From the NCBI GenBank assembly GCA_036345935.2, contig JADWOT020000001.1, positions 27,542,837 through 27,606,836 of the forward strand: a stretch of 64,000 bases of DNA, written 5' to 3'. The notes under the pieces were generated by a model. That model ran no database searches. It was not told the DNA's origin and saw only the letters and a list, made by a program, of their open reading frames with translations. Below are positions 10,500-21,736 of the stretch, in pieces (position 1 is the stretch's first letter; every line of letters starts with the position of its first letter). The translations under genes were made by a program, and so were the position numbers. The stretch is from Taenia hydatigena (lineage: Eukaryota > Platyhelminthes > Cestoda > Cyclophyllidea > Taeniidae).

Positions 10500-12192
10500 C
10501 ACCCAACAGTGGAGACCTACTCACTTACCTCCTCTACTCATCACCTATACAGTCAGCAACAAATTAACCTCCACCCTCCCACCGCGAAAACATTTCCGTA
10601 CCTCCGGAAGCAAAATGTGCCGCAGATGCCACCACCAAGCTCCACCCATAGCGCTTTCATTCGTCGTCGTCGTCGTCGTAAGAGAATGTCTCTTTCACTC
10701 TTTCACACACCCACGGCACAGCTCCCCAAGCCTTTCCCTTCCTTCGCCGCCACCCAGCCACCCATGCCCGCGAAGACAAAGAGACGGAGACAATAATAGT
10801 AATAGTAGGCCGTGTCGCCCGTGCCGACAGCCGCATCGCACAACCCAGACAGAGACGCCACCGCCGTCACCGTCACCGCCACCGCGAATCACTCCAACAT
10901 CTTGCATTGCCTACCATTCCACACACTCATCACATGTTACTTCACCATCACAACCATCAGGGTAAGTTTGTAGCATCTAAAAAGAAAAAAACCAAACAAT
11001 GGAAAGACCGATGTGTGAGGCTCCAATGCGCTGCAAAGCTAACATCCACAAGCATAACTACTGGTAGGAAAACAAGAAACAGACAACTCAACAAGCAAAC
11101 ACTTAAGACTGCTACAAAGTACAGTCTGCGTGGTGATGCCAAAGCTTCCCACCCATGCCGTCAAAGCTGAGCATCCTACCATTAAGTCATCACCGAGGCC
11201 CTCTACACAACATGTTTCACAGCAAGAATCACATCAACACAAAAAACAACCCTCGTCCTGCCCCCCTCCCCCCTCCCGCCCACTCCGCCATCCATATGTG
11301 CTCCAACAACACCCATATCACAGTAATGAAAATAGCGCAGATAAACAGGTAAAGGAGAACAGCACTCTCCCACCAACCATATGAACGCACTTTGATTCCA
11401 TTGCTGCGCACAAAAAGAGACGGCAACAACTCATTAAGCACGATCCAATCTTACCTGAGAAATATGTGAAGTGATAGCGAAGGCAAGACTCGCACTCATT
11501 ACTGCTGCAGTCTCTTCTTCTTCAGTGTATTCTAGCACGAAAACGAGCCAAAAAATGCATAATAAGATTTATAAATAATGGTGAATACTTACTAGCAAAA
11601 AAATAATAATGATTAATTGCCACGTCCTTAGCAACGCTAGCACCCCTCCCAATATAAATCTATCGCCATTAGAAAGTAAACAAATTACAAATTGCCAAAA
11701 CAATCTTAACTTATCGCTCGAGGTGTCATACAGCGAGAAGTGCACGTGAGCAGGCATCGCAGTTGGAAAACAAAACGACCTAGCAGCCACATTATGAGAC
11801 TTTTGCGTTTACTTTACCAAAGTTACAGGTCCCTTCATCAAATTGGACCTCGTTCATCAAAACTCATTCTTACTAAAATAACAAACCGCTTAAAAACAGC
11901 CAAAGCGATCGTACTTAATCCAAAGTAGTGTTTTGTAGTAACAAAATCAACGCAATCAGGCAGTGCAAGTGGAAAACAAAAAGTTGTGACAGCAACTGCA
12001 GCTATTTCTGAAACGGTTTGTCTAACAAATACTGACAAATGAAGCAAAAGCATATATCTATAGGCACTCATAAAGTGGGTGCTTAATCGCAAGAAACCAC
12101 CAAGCAAGTAATTGCCAAGCACTTCGTAAGATTTTAACACCTCTCCACAAAACCACGCCCCATTGCTCAAATTCAAACGTCAGTAAAAAACA
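10500..12192 (+). repeat. 1.7-kb tandem duplication, first copy
   Basis: This segment is followed directly by a nearly identical copy at 12194-13906, offset about 1714. The few differences include a roughly 20-bp gap near 10535 and scattered single bases. It contains a (CGT)n run near 10662-10679 and Pro-rich frames on the plus strand with no recognised family. The duplication is absent from the other three unit copies. Confidence 0.9.
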
Positions 12193-12193
12193 N
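12193..12193. other. Ambiguous base N at the tandem junction
   Basis: This is the only N in the window, and it sits exactly between the two copies of the 1.7-kb tandem unit. It marks an assembly join or an unresolved repeat boundary. Confidence 0.95.
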
Positions 12194-13906
12194 CACCCAA
12201 CAGTGGAGACCTACTCACTTACTTACCTCCTCTGAGATGATGCACCACTACTCATCACCTATACAGTCAGCAACAAATTAACCTCCACCCTCCCACCGCG
12301 AAAACATTTCCGTACCTCCGGAAGCAAAATGTGCCACAGATGCCACCACCAAGCTCCACCCATAGCGCTTTCATTCGTCGTCGTCGTCGTCGTAAGAGAA
12401 TGTCTCCTTCACTCTTTCACACACCCACGGCACAGCTCCCCAAGCCTTTCCCTTCCTTCGCCGCCACCCAGCCACCCATGCCCGCGAAGACAAAGAGACG
12501 GAGACAATAATAGTAATAGTAGGCCGTGTCGCCCATGCCGACAGCCGCATCGCACAACCCAGACAGAGACGCCACCGCCGTCACCGTCACCGCCACCGCG
12601 AATCACTCCAACATCTTGCATTGCCTACCATTCCACACACTCATCACATGTTACTTCACCATCACAACCATCAGGGTAAGTTTGTAGCATCTAAAAAGAA
12701 AAAAAACCAAGCAATGGAAAGACCGATGTGTGAGGCTCCAATGCGCTGCAAAGCTAACATCCACAAGCATAACTACTGGTAGGGAAACAAGAAACAGACA
12801 ACTCAACAAGCAAACACTTAAGACTGCTACAAAGTACAGTCTGCGTGGTGATGCCAAAGCTTCCCACCCATGCCGTCAAAGCTGAGCATCCTACCATTAA
12901 GTCATCACCGAGGCCCTCTACACAACATGTTTCACAGCAAGAATCACATCAACACAAAAAACAACCCTCGTCCTGCCCCCCTCCCCCCTCCCGCCCACTC
13001 CGCCATCCATATGTGCTCCAACAACACCCATATCACAGTAATGAAAATAGCGCAGATAAACAGGTAAAGGAGAACAGCACTCTCCCACCAACCATATGAA
13101 CGCACTTTGATTCCATTGCTGCGCACAAAAAGAGACGGCAACAACTCATTAAGCACGATCCAATCTTACCTGAGAAATATGTGAAGTGATAGCGAAGGCA
13201 AGACTCGCACTCATTACTGCTGCAGTCTCTTCTTCTTCAGTGTATTCTAGCACGAAAACGAGCCAAAACATGCATAATAAGATTTATAAATAATGGTGAA
13301 TACTTACTAGCAAAAAATAATAATGATTAATTGCCACGTCCTTAGCAACGCTAGCACCCCTCCCAACATAAATCTATCGCCATTAGAAAGTAAACAAATT
13401 ACAAATTGCCAAAACAATCTTAACTTATCGCTCGAGGTGTCATACAGCGAGAAGTGCACGTGAGCAGGCATCGCAGTTGGAAAACAAAACGACCTAGCAG
13501 CCACATTATGAGACTTTTGCGTTTACTTTACCAAAGTTACAGGTCCCTTCATCAAATTGGACCTCGTTCATCAAAACTCATTCTTACTAAAATAACAAAC
13601 CGCTTAAAAACAGCCAAAGCGATCGTACTTAATCCAAAGAAGTGTTTTGTAGTAACAAAATCAACGCAATCAGGCAGTGCAAGTGGAAAACAAAAAGTTG
13701 TGACAGCAACTGCAGCTATTTCTGAAACGGTTTGTCTAACAAATACTGACAAATGAAGCAAAAGCATATATCTATAGGTACTCATAAAGTGGGTGCTTAA
13801 TCGCAAGAAACCACCAAGCAAGTAATTGCCAAGCACTTCGTAAGATTTTAACACCTCTCCACAAAATCACGCCCCATTGCTCAAATTCAAACGTCAGTAA
13901 AAAACA
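12194..13906 (+). repeat. 1.7-kb tandem duplication, second copy
   Basis: Nearly identical to 10500-12192. The second copy keeps the 'tgagatgatgcaccac' stretch near 12233 found in the right P1 arm, so it resembles the ancestral form more than the first copy does. Confidence 0.9.
13552..13854 (-). other. Hydrophobic unassigned frame in unit copy 1
   Basis: A 100-codon minus-strand frame with hydrophobic runs (YMLLLHLSVFV, then IAAVAVTTFCFPLAL). The same frame is open in the right P1 arm (33390-33680), broken by a TAG in the first tandem copy (near 11925) and frameshifted in unit copies 3 (47.6-47.8 kb) and 4. It is more likely intronic or decayed than a live exon. Confidence 0.3.
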
Positions 13907-14601
13907 AACAACCTCATGAACCGCAAAAACAGTCTAAATTTATATCTATACAGCGAAACATGCACGTCAGGGGACCTTGCAGTTGAAAAGTAGCCGTCAA
14001 CATTCACATTAAGAGGCCTTTGCATCTACTCTAACAAGTATGTGTATAAAGGGAACAAGCCGGCATTTAAAGTACCTCAGACTAACTAGCTAACTAAAAG
14101 TAATAAACAGTTACTTACTGCTTACTGGGTTTTCAACTTTTGGCAGCCCATGAAGCCCCATTAACCCAGAAAAACTAGCCCCGAAAACACACACAAACTA
14201 CGCAAGCCGCGCAAAAACCTCGCCGATCAGTTCAAAGTTCGCCTGATGAAACAAACGAGCTTTATATTTTTATTTTTTTTAATGCGACCATAATTACTAC
14301 AAATACCAGCAGTTACGACTGCCGCGTATAATTCGGGTAGCAAACATACTAATGACGATTTACAAAGCGCACAAAATGGGAACAACGTTAATATTTACAT
14401 ATTAGTAATATAGATGCATAATATTGATATTGTAAGGTTTGCCAACAAATCGTAAAAGCGGTTTAAACAACAGTGAGCAATGGCATTTTGTTAACTAGTT
14501 GTACAATTCATGCCGCTTTAAACACGTGTTTTATAACAAAGTTCATGTTCAAAACCAATAGACGAGTTGCTCAATTAACGCAATGGACTGACCCTACCCA
14601 C

Positions 14602-14786
14602 TGTAGCGTCCTGAGGCTCCCTTAAGGCAAAAGAAGGCAAAGTGGCAGGGTAGAATGCATATATTCACCGAACAGATGGAAATAGGCTGCTGGCATGGCC
14701 CGGAGGCCAGCCCACGCAGCTAGGGCAATATGGCCACCTCTGTGACCTTGACAGAAACCGGCAGTTCTAACAAACAAAGTGCTACA
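14602..14786 (+). mobile_element. Small TG...CA (solo-LTR/TRIM-like) element, copy a
   Basis: It starts TGTAGCGTCC and ends GTGCTACA, a 5-bp terminal inverted TGTAG/CTACA. It is about 80-90% similar to 32638-32812 (inverse) and 43763-44002. It replaces about 370 bp present in the right P1 arm (about 32105-32455), so its flanks CCCAC and ATGAT do not form a target duplication. No coding capacity. Confidence 0.75.
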
Positions 14787-15051
14787 ATGATAGAGGTGGG
14801 AGCGCTCGACAATTTAACAGGATTTTTTTGTGTGGAATAATGTAAACTTTTTGATTCTTTCTGTGAGGAGACATGAGAAGGCTAAAAGAGTATGAGGCAT
14901 GTTTACTGAGTCACGGGTAATGTTAGGGCTAAGAATCGCATCCTTAAACTCCCACTTTTGTGAGTTTGTCAATGCGGTCCCTCATCTCTCTCCTCCCCCC
15001 CCTCCTCCTCCTCCTCCGCCTAATAATCCCACTTCCAAATCAGCTCCTTAT

Positions 15052-15146
15052 TGTAGGATCCGAAGGCTCCCTTAAAGGCAAAAGAAGGCAAAATATCAGG
15101 ATAGAATGCATATATTCAACAGACAGAGGAAAATGAGTTGCTGGAA
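15052..15146 (+). mobile_element. 5'-half relative of the TG...CA element
   Basis: TGTAGGATCCGAAGGCTCCC, then 'aaggcaaaagaaggcaaa', then 'agaatgcatatattca' match the first ~90 bp of the small element, after which similarity stops. The same half copy is at about 31757-31850, 46160-46235 and 62577-62660, so it is part of the duplicated unit. The homology between P1 and P2 arms ends about 60 bp beyond it. Confidence 0.6.
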
Positions 15147-15428
15147 CGCCTTTCACCGATGACTGTATCATCTCACACTTTATTTTTGACTTCTTGTTCC
15201 TTCTCTCCTTTTATTGAATGAGATTTGACTATTCGTAGACTTGCGTGTTACAATGCTCTGTTGGCATTATCTCCTGTAGATCGCATTATGCACCACTTCA
15301 CAGACTGCATCTTGTAGCGATCTTTGAATCTTTCCTTCCAAGTATTTCTTTTCTTATTCGCATTTGTGTGTGGCGCGTTTGGCATTTATGCGTTTGCTTC
15401 TGCACTTGTACTTGTTGTCCTTTTTAGA

Positions 15429-15551
15429 TCCTACGAATGTAGTGTGGTGGTGAAGCAGACCTCGAAGAATCTGTGGATTGGTGGACGGTGCAATATTGCC
15501 GAGTCAGCCGCGGAGGACTGCCATTCGTCCTGTAATGTGAACCTCGACAGG
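15429..15551 (+). other. Exon-like Cys-containing frame in P1 left arm
   Basis: Between CTTTTAG and GTACGA the plus strand reads SYECSVVVKQTSKNLW, then GGRCNIAESAAEDCHSSCN. A hydrophobic run (FLFLFAFVCGAFGIYAF) lies just upstream in the same open frame from 15324. The right-arm partner (about 31350-31470, minus) has lost two of the cysteines (C to R, C to W), which argues against current function in that copy. Family not recognised. Confidence 0.3.
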
Positions 15552-16399
15552 TACGATACCGGTATGGTTGACAACGGCGTGGCGGTGTGGTGGGTGTCAC
15601 TTTTGTGTCACAGGCATAAGGTGACGGCGTGAGCGCATGCTGGGGAGACGAGATGAGTGTGAGAATGGCGTTGAACCGTTAGGCAAGCTTATTGTCCTGT
15701 TGGGAAAGGGTGGTGAAGTGCGCTTGTGATTGTGTTGATGTTAGTGTATAAAATGATGGGTAGTGACTCAAAGCTAGGCGTAGTTTGGGTCTTTTCTGCA
15801 AATTGGACTTTGTTTAGATTTGTGGTTAAAAGTGTACGTTATCCATCATACTGTTTGCTTACTTTTCATTGTAAACAAATGCAGTGTTATGCTGTTTGCC
15901 GCATTGCTTATGTGTGAAACGCGGGGCGTAATTGTTGATAGTGGCGTGTGCCTTTTTGTGTGTTCGGGTGTGCTGAGGTTAGGTTATGTTAGTGAATGCG
16001 ATTTACGGAAGGGAATGGGACAAGCTGCAGTTGTTCAAGAAGAGCACTTGTTCGCATTCATTCGCTATGTTGTGCAGTTGTGAGAGAGCTTGCTATGAGC
16101 TGTTGTGGTGGTGTGTTGGATGGTGGGTTATTTGGTTGGGGAAGGACAGAGGCTAATGATGTCTGAGCTGCCAAAGAATGAGGAGAACGCACGAAGCACG
16201 TGGCGGCTTAACTTGGTACTAAAGACGTTGTGGGCTGAAAGTGCGGAAGGAATGGATTCGTTGCGTGAAGGATAATGCGATTGACATGAAGGTATTGGTG
16301 AGCAGCGCTAGGCGTTGAGTTTGTCCTCGAAATTGGCACTTTGCACACGAGACTTGTGAGTACAGTCTTCGTGTGTTGAGGTAGTAAGGCGATCATGGA

Positions 16400-17920
16400 T
16401 GGTGGGTGGTGATGATGCAAATGAACAACCTTGTTGGGGAACAATTGCTCCACTGTCGTCACTGTCCACGACGCTGGCTATGGGAGGCTTATCAACGTCA
16501 TGGCAGTTTGATGAGGCTGTCATCGGTCGCATGCATCGTTGTCGACGGTGGCAATGGTGAAGGGTATTGGTGTGACTTAGTATTGGGATGTAATATGGCT
16601 GCAGAAGGAACTGAGAATGGTCATTTGCCGCAATTCATACTTGCTGCCATGGATTTACATGTATATGCAGTTTATCTCATGAGTAAATGATGCACTTGTT
16701 TGTGGAAAAGTGTTGCAGTGAGAGCGATTAATGTGTAGAAGAGACAATGCTTAATGACTTCATGACCACTTGCTTGTGTTTGTTTTTGATCGTGTCATGT
16801 GGGGATTTGTTTGTGAGTATGTGTTGTTGAAGGGCGATGTGGTAGTTGACGGTGCTGAGTGAGTGTACTGTCGCCACGTAAGGCAAGGGGGTTGGGCTTG
16901 CCGTCGCGAGCTTGCGATGCGCCAGTAGGTTGGAGACTAGTGATTATGTGGAGGCTTAATTGCTGTGTGGGTGTGATGGTCTTGGAAGTCCAACGTCATT
17001 GACAGGAGGTAGATTTGTTTTTGCTTTTAGGTCAGTGCATGGTCTAGCAGCCGTGAAGAGGTGGGAAGGTGAGCACATTTGGGCCATGTCCTACGGAATG
17101 CGATTTCATTATGAGGAATGAGGAATGAGGAGGTGGAGAAGGATGCGATTGCAGACGCAGCACAATGATTAGAGGCAGCACTGAGAAGGACGGCGTGGGA
17201 AAGAGGAGACGAGGAGAGTGTAATGCGTTGGTGGTTTGTTTGCATGCTTACTGGTCAGATGCCCCACGGTTGTGCCTTCGTCGAGTCGTTGGAATGTGGA
17301 ATGGACATGTATTTTGGCCATGTATGGTGTCATTGTGCTGCCTGGGGGTTGGAGGTAATGCGAGCGAATCGGTATTTGAAGCTAGAAGATCGTCTTGCGT
17401 GCAGTCGGTTGCGGCTGTTAGGAGGTTGTTTAGTTGGATAGTCAGCCACTCAACAGGTTAAACGATGGCTACTAATGAAGACGCGACTTTGCTTCTCACT
17501 GCGTAGTTGGTCAGCTGGCTGGTGAGTTGAATGATGGGAGCACAAGAAATGCATTGGACAGTGGAATTGGGTGTGTGAGGAGCAACAAATGAGTCAGTGT
17601 GTTGTCGAGTGGGTGACTAGCCTATTGCCATGGTCAAGTGTGGCAGTTGGTGAGTCAGGAACGTATCGAGATGATGGCACTGCTGATGTGCTAGTGAACG
17701 AGGAAGATACGGAGGATGCAGTATTAACGCACTGCGAGCAGAAGTGGGCAAGTTGGAATGGCAAATGTGACGTGCTCTCACCAAAGCTGACAAAAACGAC
17801 TGTTCGAAGTCCGTATTTAGACCTTACTGGGGGTGGTGGGCCTGGAGCTGGAGATTCGACCTCTACGAGACCTGAATTTGAGGATGGGGAATTTGCTGGC
17901 CATCACGCGTGTCCATAGCT
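16400..17920 (+). other. Run of unassigned plus-strand frames upstream of LITAF
   Basis: Open frames at 16406-16690, 17165-17461 and 17571-17918 are mirrored in the right arm. The last reads TEDAVLTHCEQKWASWN, then RSPYLDLTGGGGPGAGD, and looks protein-like. Between the arms, however, nearly all its differences alter amino acids, unlike the LITAF exons. I call none of these genes. Confidence 0.25.
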
Positions 17921-18799
17921 AGTTGTGGAAATCCTTAGTTAAAAGAAGCGTCATTTTATGAATGACGTGGCTAAACACAGTTTGATGCGGGTGGAGTCTC
18001 ACTTTCATTCCTCCTTGCCGAGTTGCTCTCTCTTCGGAGCTGTCGAGACAGGTCTACCATGGTGTGAATCCTGTATTTGCATGCAGTGCCTAGAGACTCT
18101 GGGTAGATATGACGGCTTGTTTAATACTCACCTCAAACATTACTATGATTACATGCATGCACATTATCAGTTGTCCTCGTTCGCGGCCGCTGTAATCCTC
18201 ATAATTTTACCGTCGTAAATTGTCACCAATCTGGACGCCTTATTGCCTCATTTTATGCCATCTTACAAAATTTCTAAATTTCTTTTACGCCTTGCATCTA
18301 GCGCATCATGCTTTGGTCGATATTACCAAAAAATAAATATTGCATACGTTTTGTTATAACACACTACGTTTCTGCATACTTTGATGTAAAGGACGTCTAA
18401 TCCAGCTATCAACACACTTTAAACAGCGTTTTCGCCTGCTTTTGTTCAATGTCGTCACCTGGTAATTGCACAACCTGTTTATTTCCTCACAGTGTTTTGT
18501 GACTGTTGTGCTTTTTTACGGTTTCCTTACCGCACCAAACAGTAATGCATAACTTGCATGAGGTTGGGTGTAATTTGTTTGCATACTAAAACAGTATTTC
18601 CAAAGTATGTTGTTTGTCAGTTTTTGCGTGTTTTGACCTTTTTACGCCCCGCATGGTTTCGCAGGTTCGGATATTTTTTGTGCTAAAGATTTTTTAAATG
18701 CTGTATTCCCACAATGTCACTTTGGCATTACCGAATAAGAGGTTTTGCCCACTGCACGCCATCCATGCTTGAAAGTAGCACCACCTTATGTTGAGACAG

Positions 18800-18853
18800 T
18801 CCCTCCTGGTGGGAGTTATTTTGTAGGACCTCTATTTGTTATGGGTTCTCCTG
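18800..18853 (+). CDS. Candidate N-terminal exon of the LITAF gene (left copy)
   Basis: After the acceptor GAGACAG the frame reads PPGGSYFVGPLFVMGSP and stops in phase 1 before GTGTTG, which fits phase 1 of the exon at 19289. LITAF-family N-termini are short and rich in Pro/Gly/Tyr, so the composition fits. The donor is weak and the join is a guess. The right-arm copy at 28081-28134 is identical here. Confidence 0.35.
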
Positions 18854-19288
18854 GTGTTGTGGCTCTTAGTTCCTCCTCTGGAGCAGCCTAATTGTGTGAA
18901 GTGTTCTTCGGATTAATCGTTTTCTATTATCGCCAAATGAAAATGAATGCACCCTATGCCTATGTACGCATGCACCCAAACACGAGCGCTGCTGGCCAAG
19001 CGTACTCGCATGTTGCGGTTTTGTGATGAAATGGCTAAATTTTTCCTTCATTCCGTCATGAATGTCTTCAGCTTATCCACTCACAAAGGTTATAAGATGT
19101 TCCTGAGCGTTGCCATGTCTGGTATCGAAATCGCCTTGGTTAATAATGCCCTTTTAGTCAATATCACTTAACCCATCCTTAACATTTTCAAAAAGTCATT
19201 TTTTATTTGGTTCTGTATTGACATGAGTAGTGTGTTGGAAGAGGAGTTGGTTGTATCTTTTACGCAGATATGATATTTTTTATTCTAG

Positions 19289-21000
19289 ATGGTCCTAATC
19301 CTCCACAAAAACCATGTACGGAACAACCCAGTAAGTACCTTTGAACAGATGAAGTGGCTTTTACCTTTTTCCCGTCCTCCAACTCCATGCGGCAATTGTT
19401 GTTACAGTTCACTTTTCACCTACTCACTTTAACTCAATGTTGTAACAGCTTCAGTTGCCAGGGTTAATTCCTTTGCTCAAGCGCATGGTGTAACTCATGT
19501 TTGGTTTCTCCGATTTGCACCATTCTAACGAAGTTGTCTATGACCCCAAAAGTTGTGGATGTGCAATTGTCCCAAAGGTTAGGATTAAATTGAATCATTA
19601 TGACATTGTTAGCGTCACTGGAATAGACTCACTTTGTACACTATGGCGCACAAAACACTTCTTACTATTTGTCAAATCTCTACCCTCCTCTCTACCTTCT
19701 ACCTCTTTGTTGGCCTGACAATATTTCACCAAGGTGTGCCATTGTCACGTCTCGTCAGTTTTGTCCTCAACTAGGAGAAGGATTGGGTGCCTTTTTATTG
19801 CATTATCGTATCATACAATGCGTTCCAAACGGGGGTGCCTAATCATAGTTTAAGATGAGACCCTCTAGTGGATGCACTGGTTTACTTTCCTTTACTGCGA
19901 CTGATTATCACTGTTGTAATAGATCTTGCATTTCTCCATCCTGCGGCAAACTTTAACCAAGCATGAATGAGGGGCTCTTTGTTGTGCACTTCATCTTTTG
20001 TTGTTCATATCGGAGCGTTGCTACATGTTCTGAATTATTAAGATTTGTCGCACGCTTGTGGTTTCGCTGTCTATTAACACTGTCTTCTAGCAGCTGTGGT
20101 ATACACCTCTGCCGCACTGGGCGCCGGTCCTTCGCAATTCTTCTGTCCAAAATGTCGGAAAGAAGTGCTAACCAACGTCACCTATGAGTCGGGTTCCCTG
20201 ACATGGATTTTGGCTGTTCTAATCTGCATCTGCGGGTAGGCTACTTTGCACTGTTTCACCTCATTCATGTAATTTGCTCCTTCGGCTAGCGTTTTTTTCC
20301 ACGCCTTGGTGAAGCCTGGCTGTATGAATGTCATAATAGATTACGACAACTCTCCTTGTCTGCGTAAACGATTTATTGCTGGGTGTGGGGGGACCTCTTT
20401 GCTTAAGTGGCCTCTCAGGAGTGTTAAGTGCCTTCATGTTAGATTTTCATAGCCTCTAGAAGCTGGAGTATGAGGATACTAAGTCAATGTCTTGAACCAT
20501 TCTCCCGCACAAATGTGGACACTCTGCCTCGCCTGTGGAGGTTGGTTGCACTACATGGTCGCGTCAACATTTAGCCTACACTCTGCGTGGCCTTTTGAGG
20601 TGGCGCGTTTGTGGTTTGGGGTTAGCTTTACACCTGACAGATTCGCTCACCATCTTATTTGGCTTATTGCTTCCACAGATTATAGGAGCTCTAGGAGCCT
20701 AGACACGTTACGTTGTTTAGACGACGCAAGCCAACTTGATGGCGGCTACTGCTTTTGGCATTGCTCAAATAAGTATTTCGCAATGTCGCATGAAGTTCCA
20801 TTGTTTGAGGAGGAGCACTCATGGCTTCACTTTTGTCTTCTGTTGACCATGCTGGACTGCCCTTACGAATTCAATCTATTGCTCCTTTTAGTGGTGTTCT
20901 GGGCTGTTGTTTGATTCCGTTTTGCTGCGACTGCGATAAGAACGCGGTGCACACCTGTCCGTATTGCAAACGAACCCTTGGAAAATACACTCGCTTATGA
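19289..21000 (+). CDS. LITAF-domain protein gene, left copy (exons 19289-19330, 20091-20235, 20892-21000)
   Basis: The three exons join in frame. Exon 19289-19330 (TTCTAG acceptor, GTAAGT donor) gives a short Pro-rich stretch, GPNPPQKPCTEQP. Exon 20091-20235 gives AVVYTSAALG and the first zinc knuckle FCPKCRKEV, then LTWILAVLICICG. Exon 20892-21000 gives GVLGCCLIPFCCDC, the second knuckle HTCPYCKRTLGKYTRL and a TGA stop. This is a complete LITAF domain: two CxxC knuckles that together bind zinc, flanking a hydrophobic stretch that dips into endosomal or lysosomal membranes. LITAF proteins act in endosomal trafficking and are often expanded in invertebrates. The start codon is not identified; a candidate upstream exon is at 18800-18853. 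The 656-bp second intron contains a 140-codon frame (20492-20914) that I treat as chance. The gene is duplicated in inverse orientation at 25980-27645. Confidence 0.92.
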
Positions 21001-21161
21001 ACTACCCACACCATCTCCCTGCCTTCTTCCCTTCTTTCCGTGGACAAGGCTATTCACATCTCATGCATAAGGAAACTTGGATTCTTTGCTTCTTTCCACG
21101 CTCATATTTTCTTGCTTTTTGGGTACCTGATATTTGAAAAGAGACATTTGTTGCTTGATTA

Positions 21162-21606
21162 ATGCAAACTATGGTTGGTAATTTTGCAATGCTACCCATC
21201 ATTCACTGTGCCTTCTTTTGTGGCTGTGGCACTTCAGTTGGACGCATACGTAGTGTGCCCAGTCCTCTGTCCAGTGGAGATCGCATGTGTAGACACTTAT
21301 ACTCACATATCCGCGCTTTCTCACCAAAATTCTCATCAGATGTCTCGGTTTTCCTATTAATCACCCTAAAACCATGAATTGCATTGGTGAGTAGTGCATA
21401 ATCGTGATCAAGTGCATGCTGGGTGTGATCCTATGCATGGGGTGATCATTCCAAAAATAGCCAGTCATGCTCATGTGCGATTCATTGACGCAGGCGGTAC
21501 TTGCGTCTTGGTGAGATGGGAGCTACGCAGACCAGGGTGGGTATTTCTGAAGGGGTTGGTGACTGACGCGCTGTGCCTTGAGTCGATTCACACGGCTCTT
21601 CCGTGA
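21162..21606 (+). other. Unassigned frames downstream of LITAF, mirrored in right arm
   Basis: Frames 21162-21377 and 21394-21606 are repeated at 25603-25818 and 25374-25586 with about 99% identity. No family recognised. Probably 3' flank of the LITAF gene near the inner edge of P1. Confidence 0.25.
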
Positions 21607-21736
21607 GTGGCTGTGCTCACATGGACTGAGAGAATCTGCATGCGTGTGTGCGTCTTCAAATCACCGAATCGACGACAGCAGGCATTGGTCCACTGGACGT
21701 CGCCCTGTTGCATCCAGACAAAGGTATCCGAATAAG

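Larger units (their letters stand above)
7060..21736 (+). repeat. P1 inverted duplication, left arm
   Basis: This region is repeated in reverse complement at about 25243-39180. Inner edge: 'tatccgaataagc' ends at about 21736 and its complement starts at about 25243. Outer edge: the 'gctggtggtgatgttggcgcc'-type stretch near 7068 against 39165. By eye, similarity is about 99% near the inner edge, about 97% through the LITAF intron, and about 88-93% at 7-10 kb. The left arm is longer because of a 1.7-kb tandem duplication. The LITAF gene, ASPM-like remnants and several unassigned exon-like frames lie inside. Confidence 0.93.

Noticed and set aside
10615..10965. Pro/Ser/His-rich 116-codon frame as a protein (also 12329-12679 and 60023-60223)
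   Set aside because: Low-complexity sequence on (CGT)n and C-rich DNA. The opposite strand is equally open and the frame is not kept in other unit copies.
14602..14786. Small repeat as a spliced-leader RNA or tRNA-derived SINE
   Set aside because: No splice-donor/Sm-site structure, no A/B boxes and no tail could be seen. Clean TG...CA ends with 5-bp duplications fit an LTR-type element better.
16208..16690. Overlapping plus and minus frames near 16.2-16.7 kb as genes
   Set aside because: No family, no clear splice borders, and both strands equally open. Mirrored in the right arm only because the arms are similar.
20492..20914. 140-codon open frame (and its mirror at 26066-26488) as a gene
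   Set aside because: It lies almost wholly in the intron between two clear LITAF exons, overlaps the last exon in another frame, and changes amino acids freely between arms.
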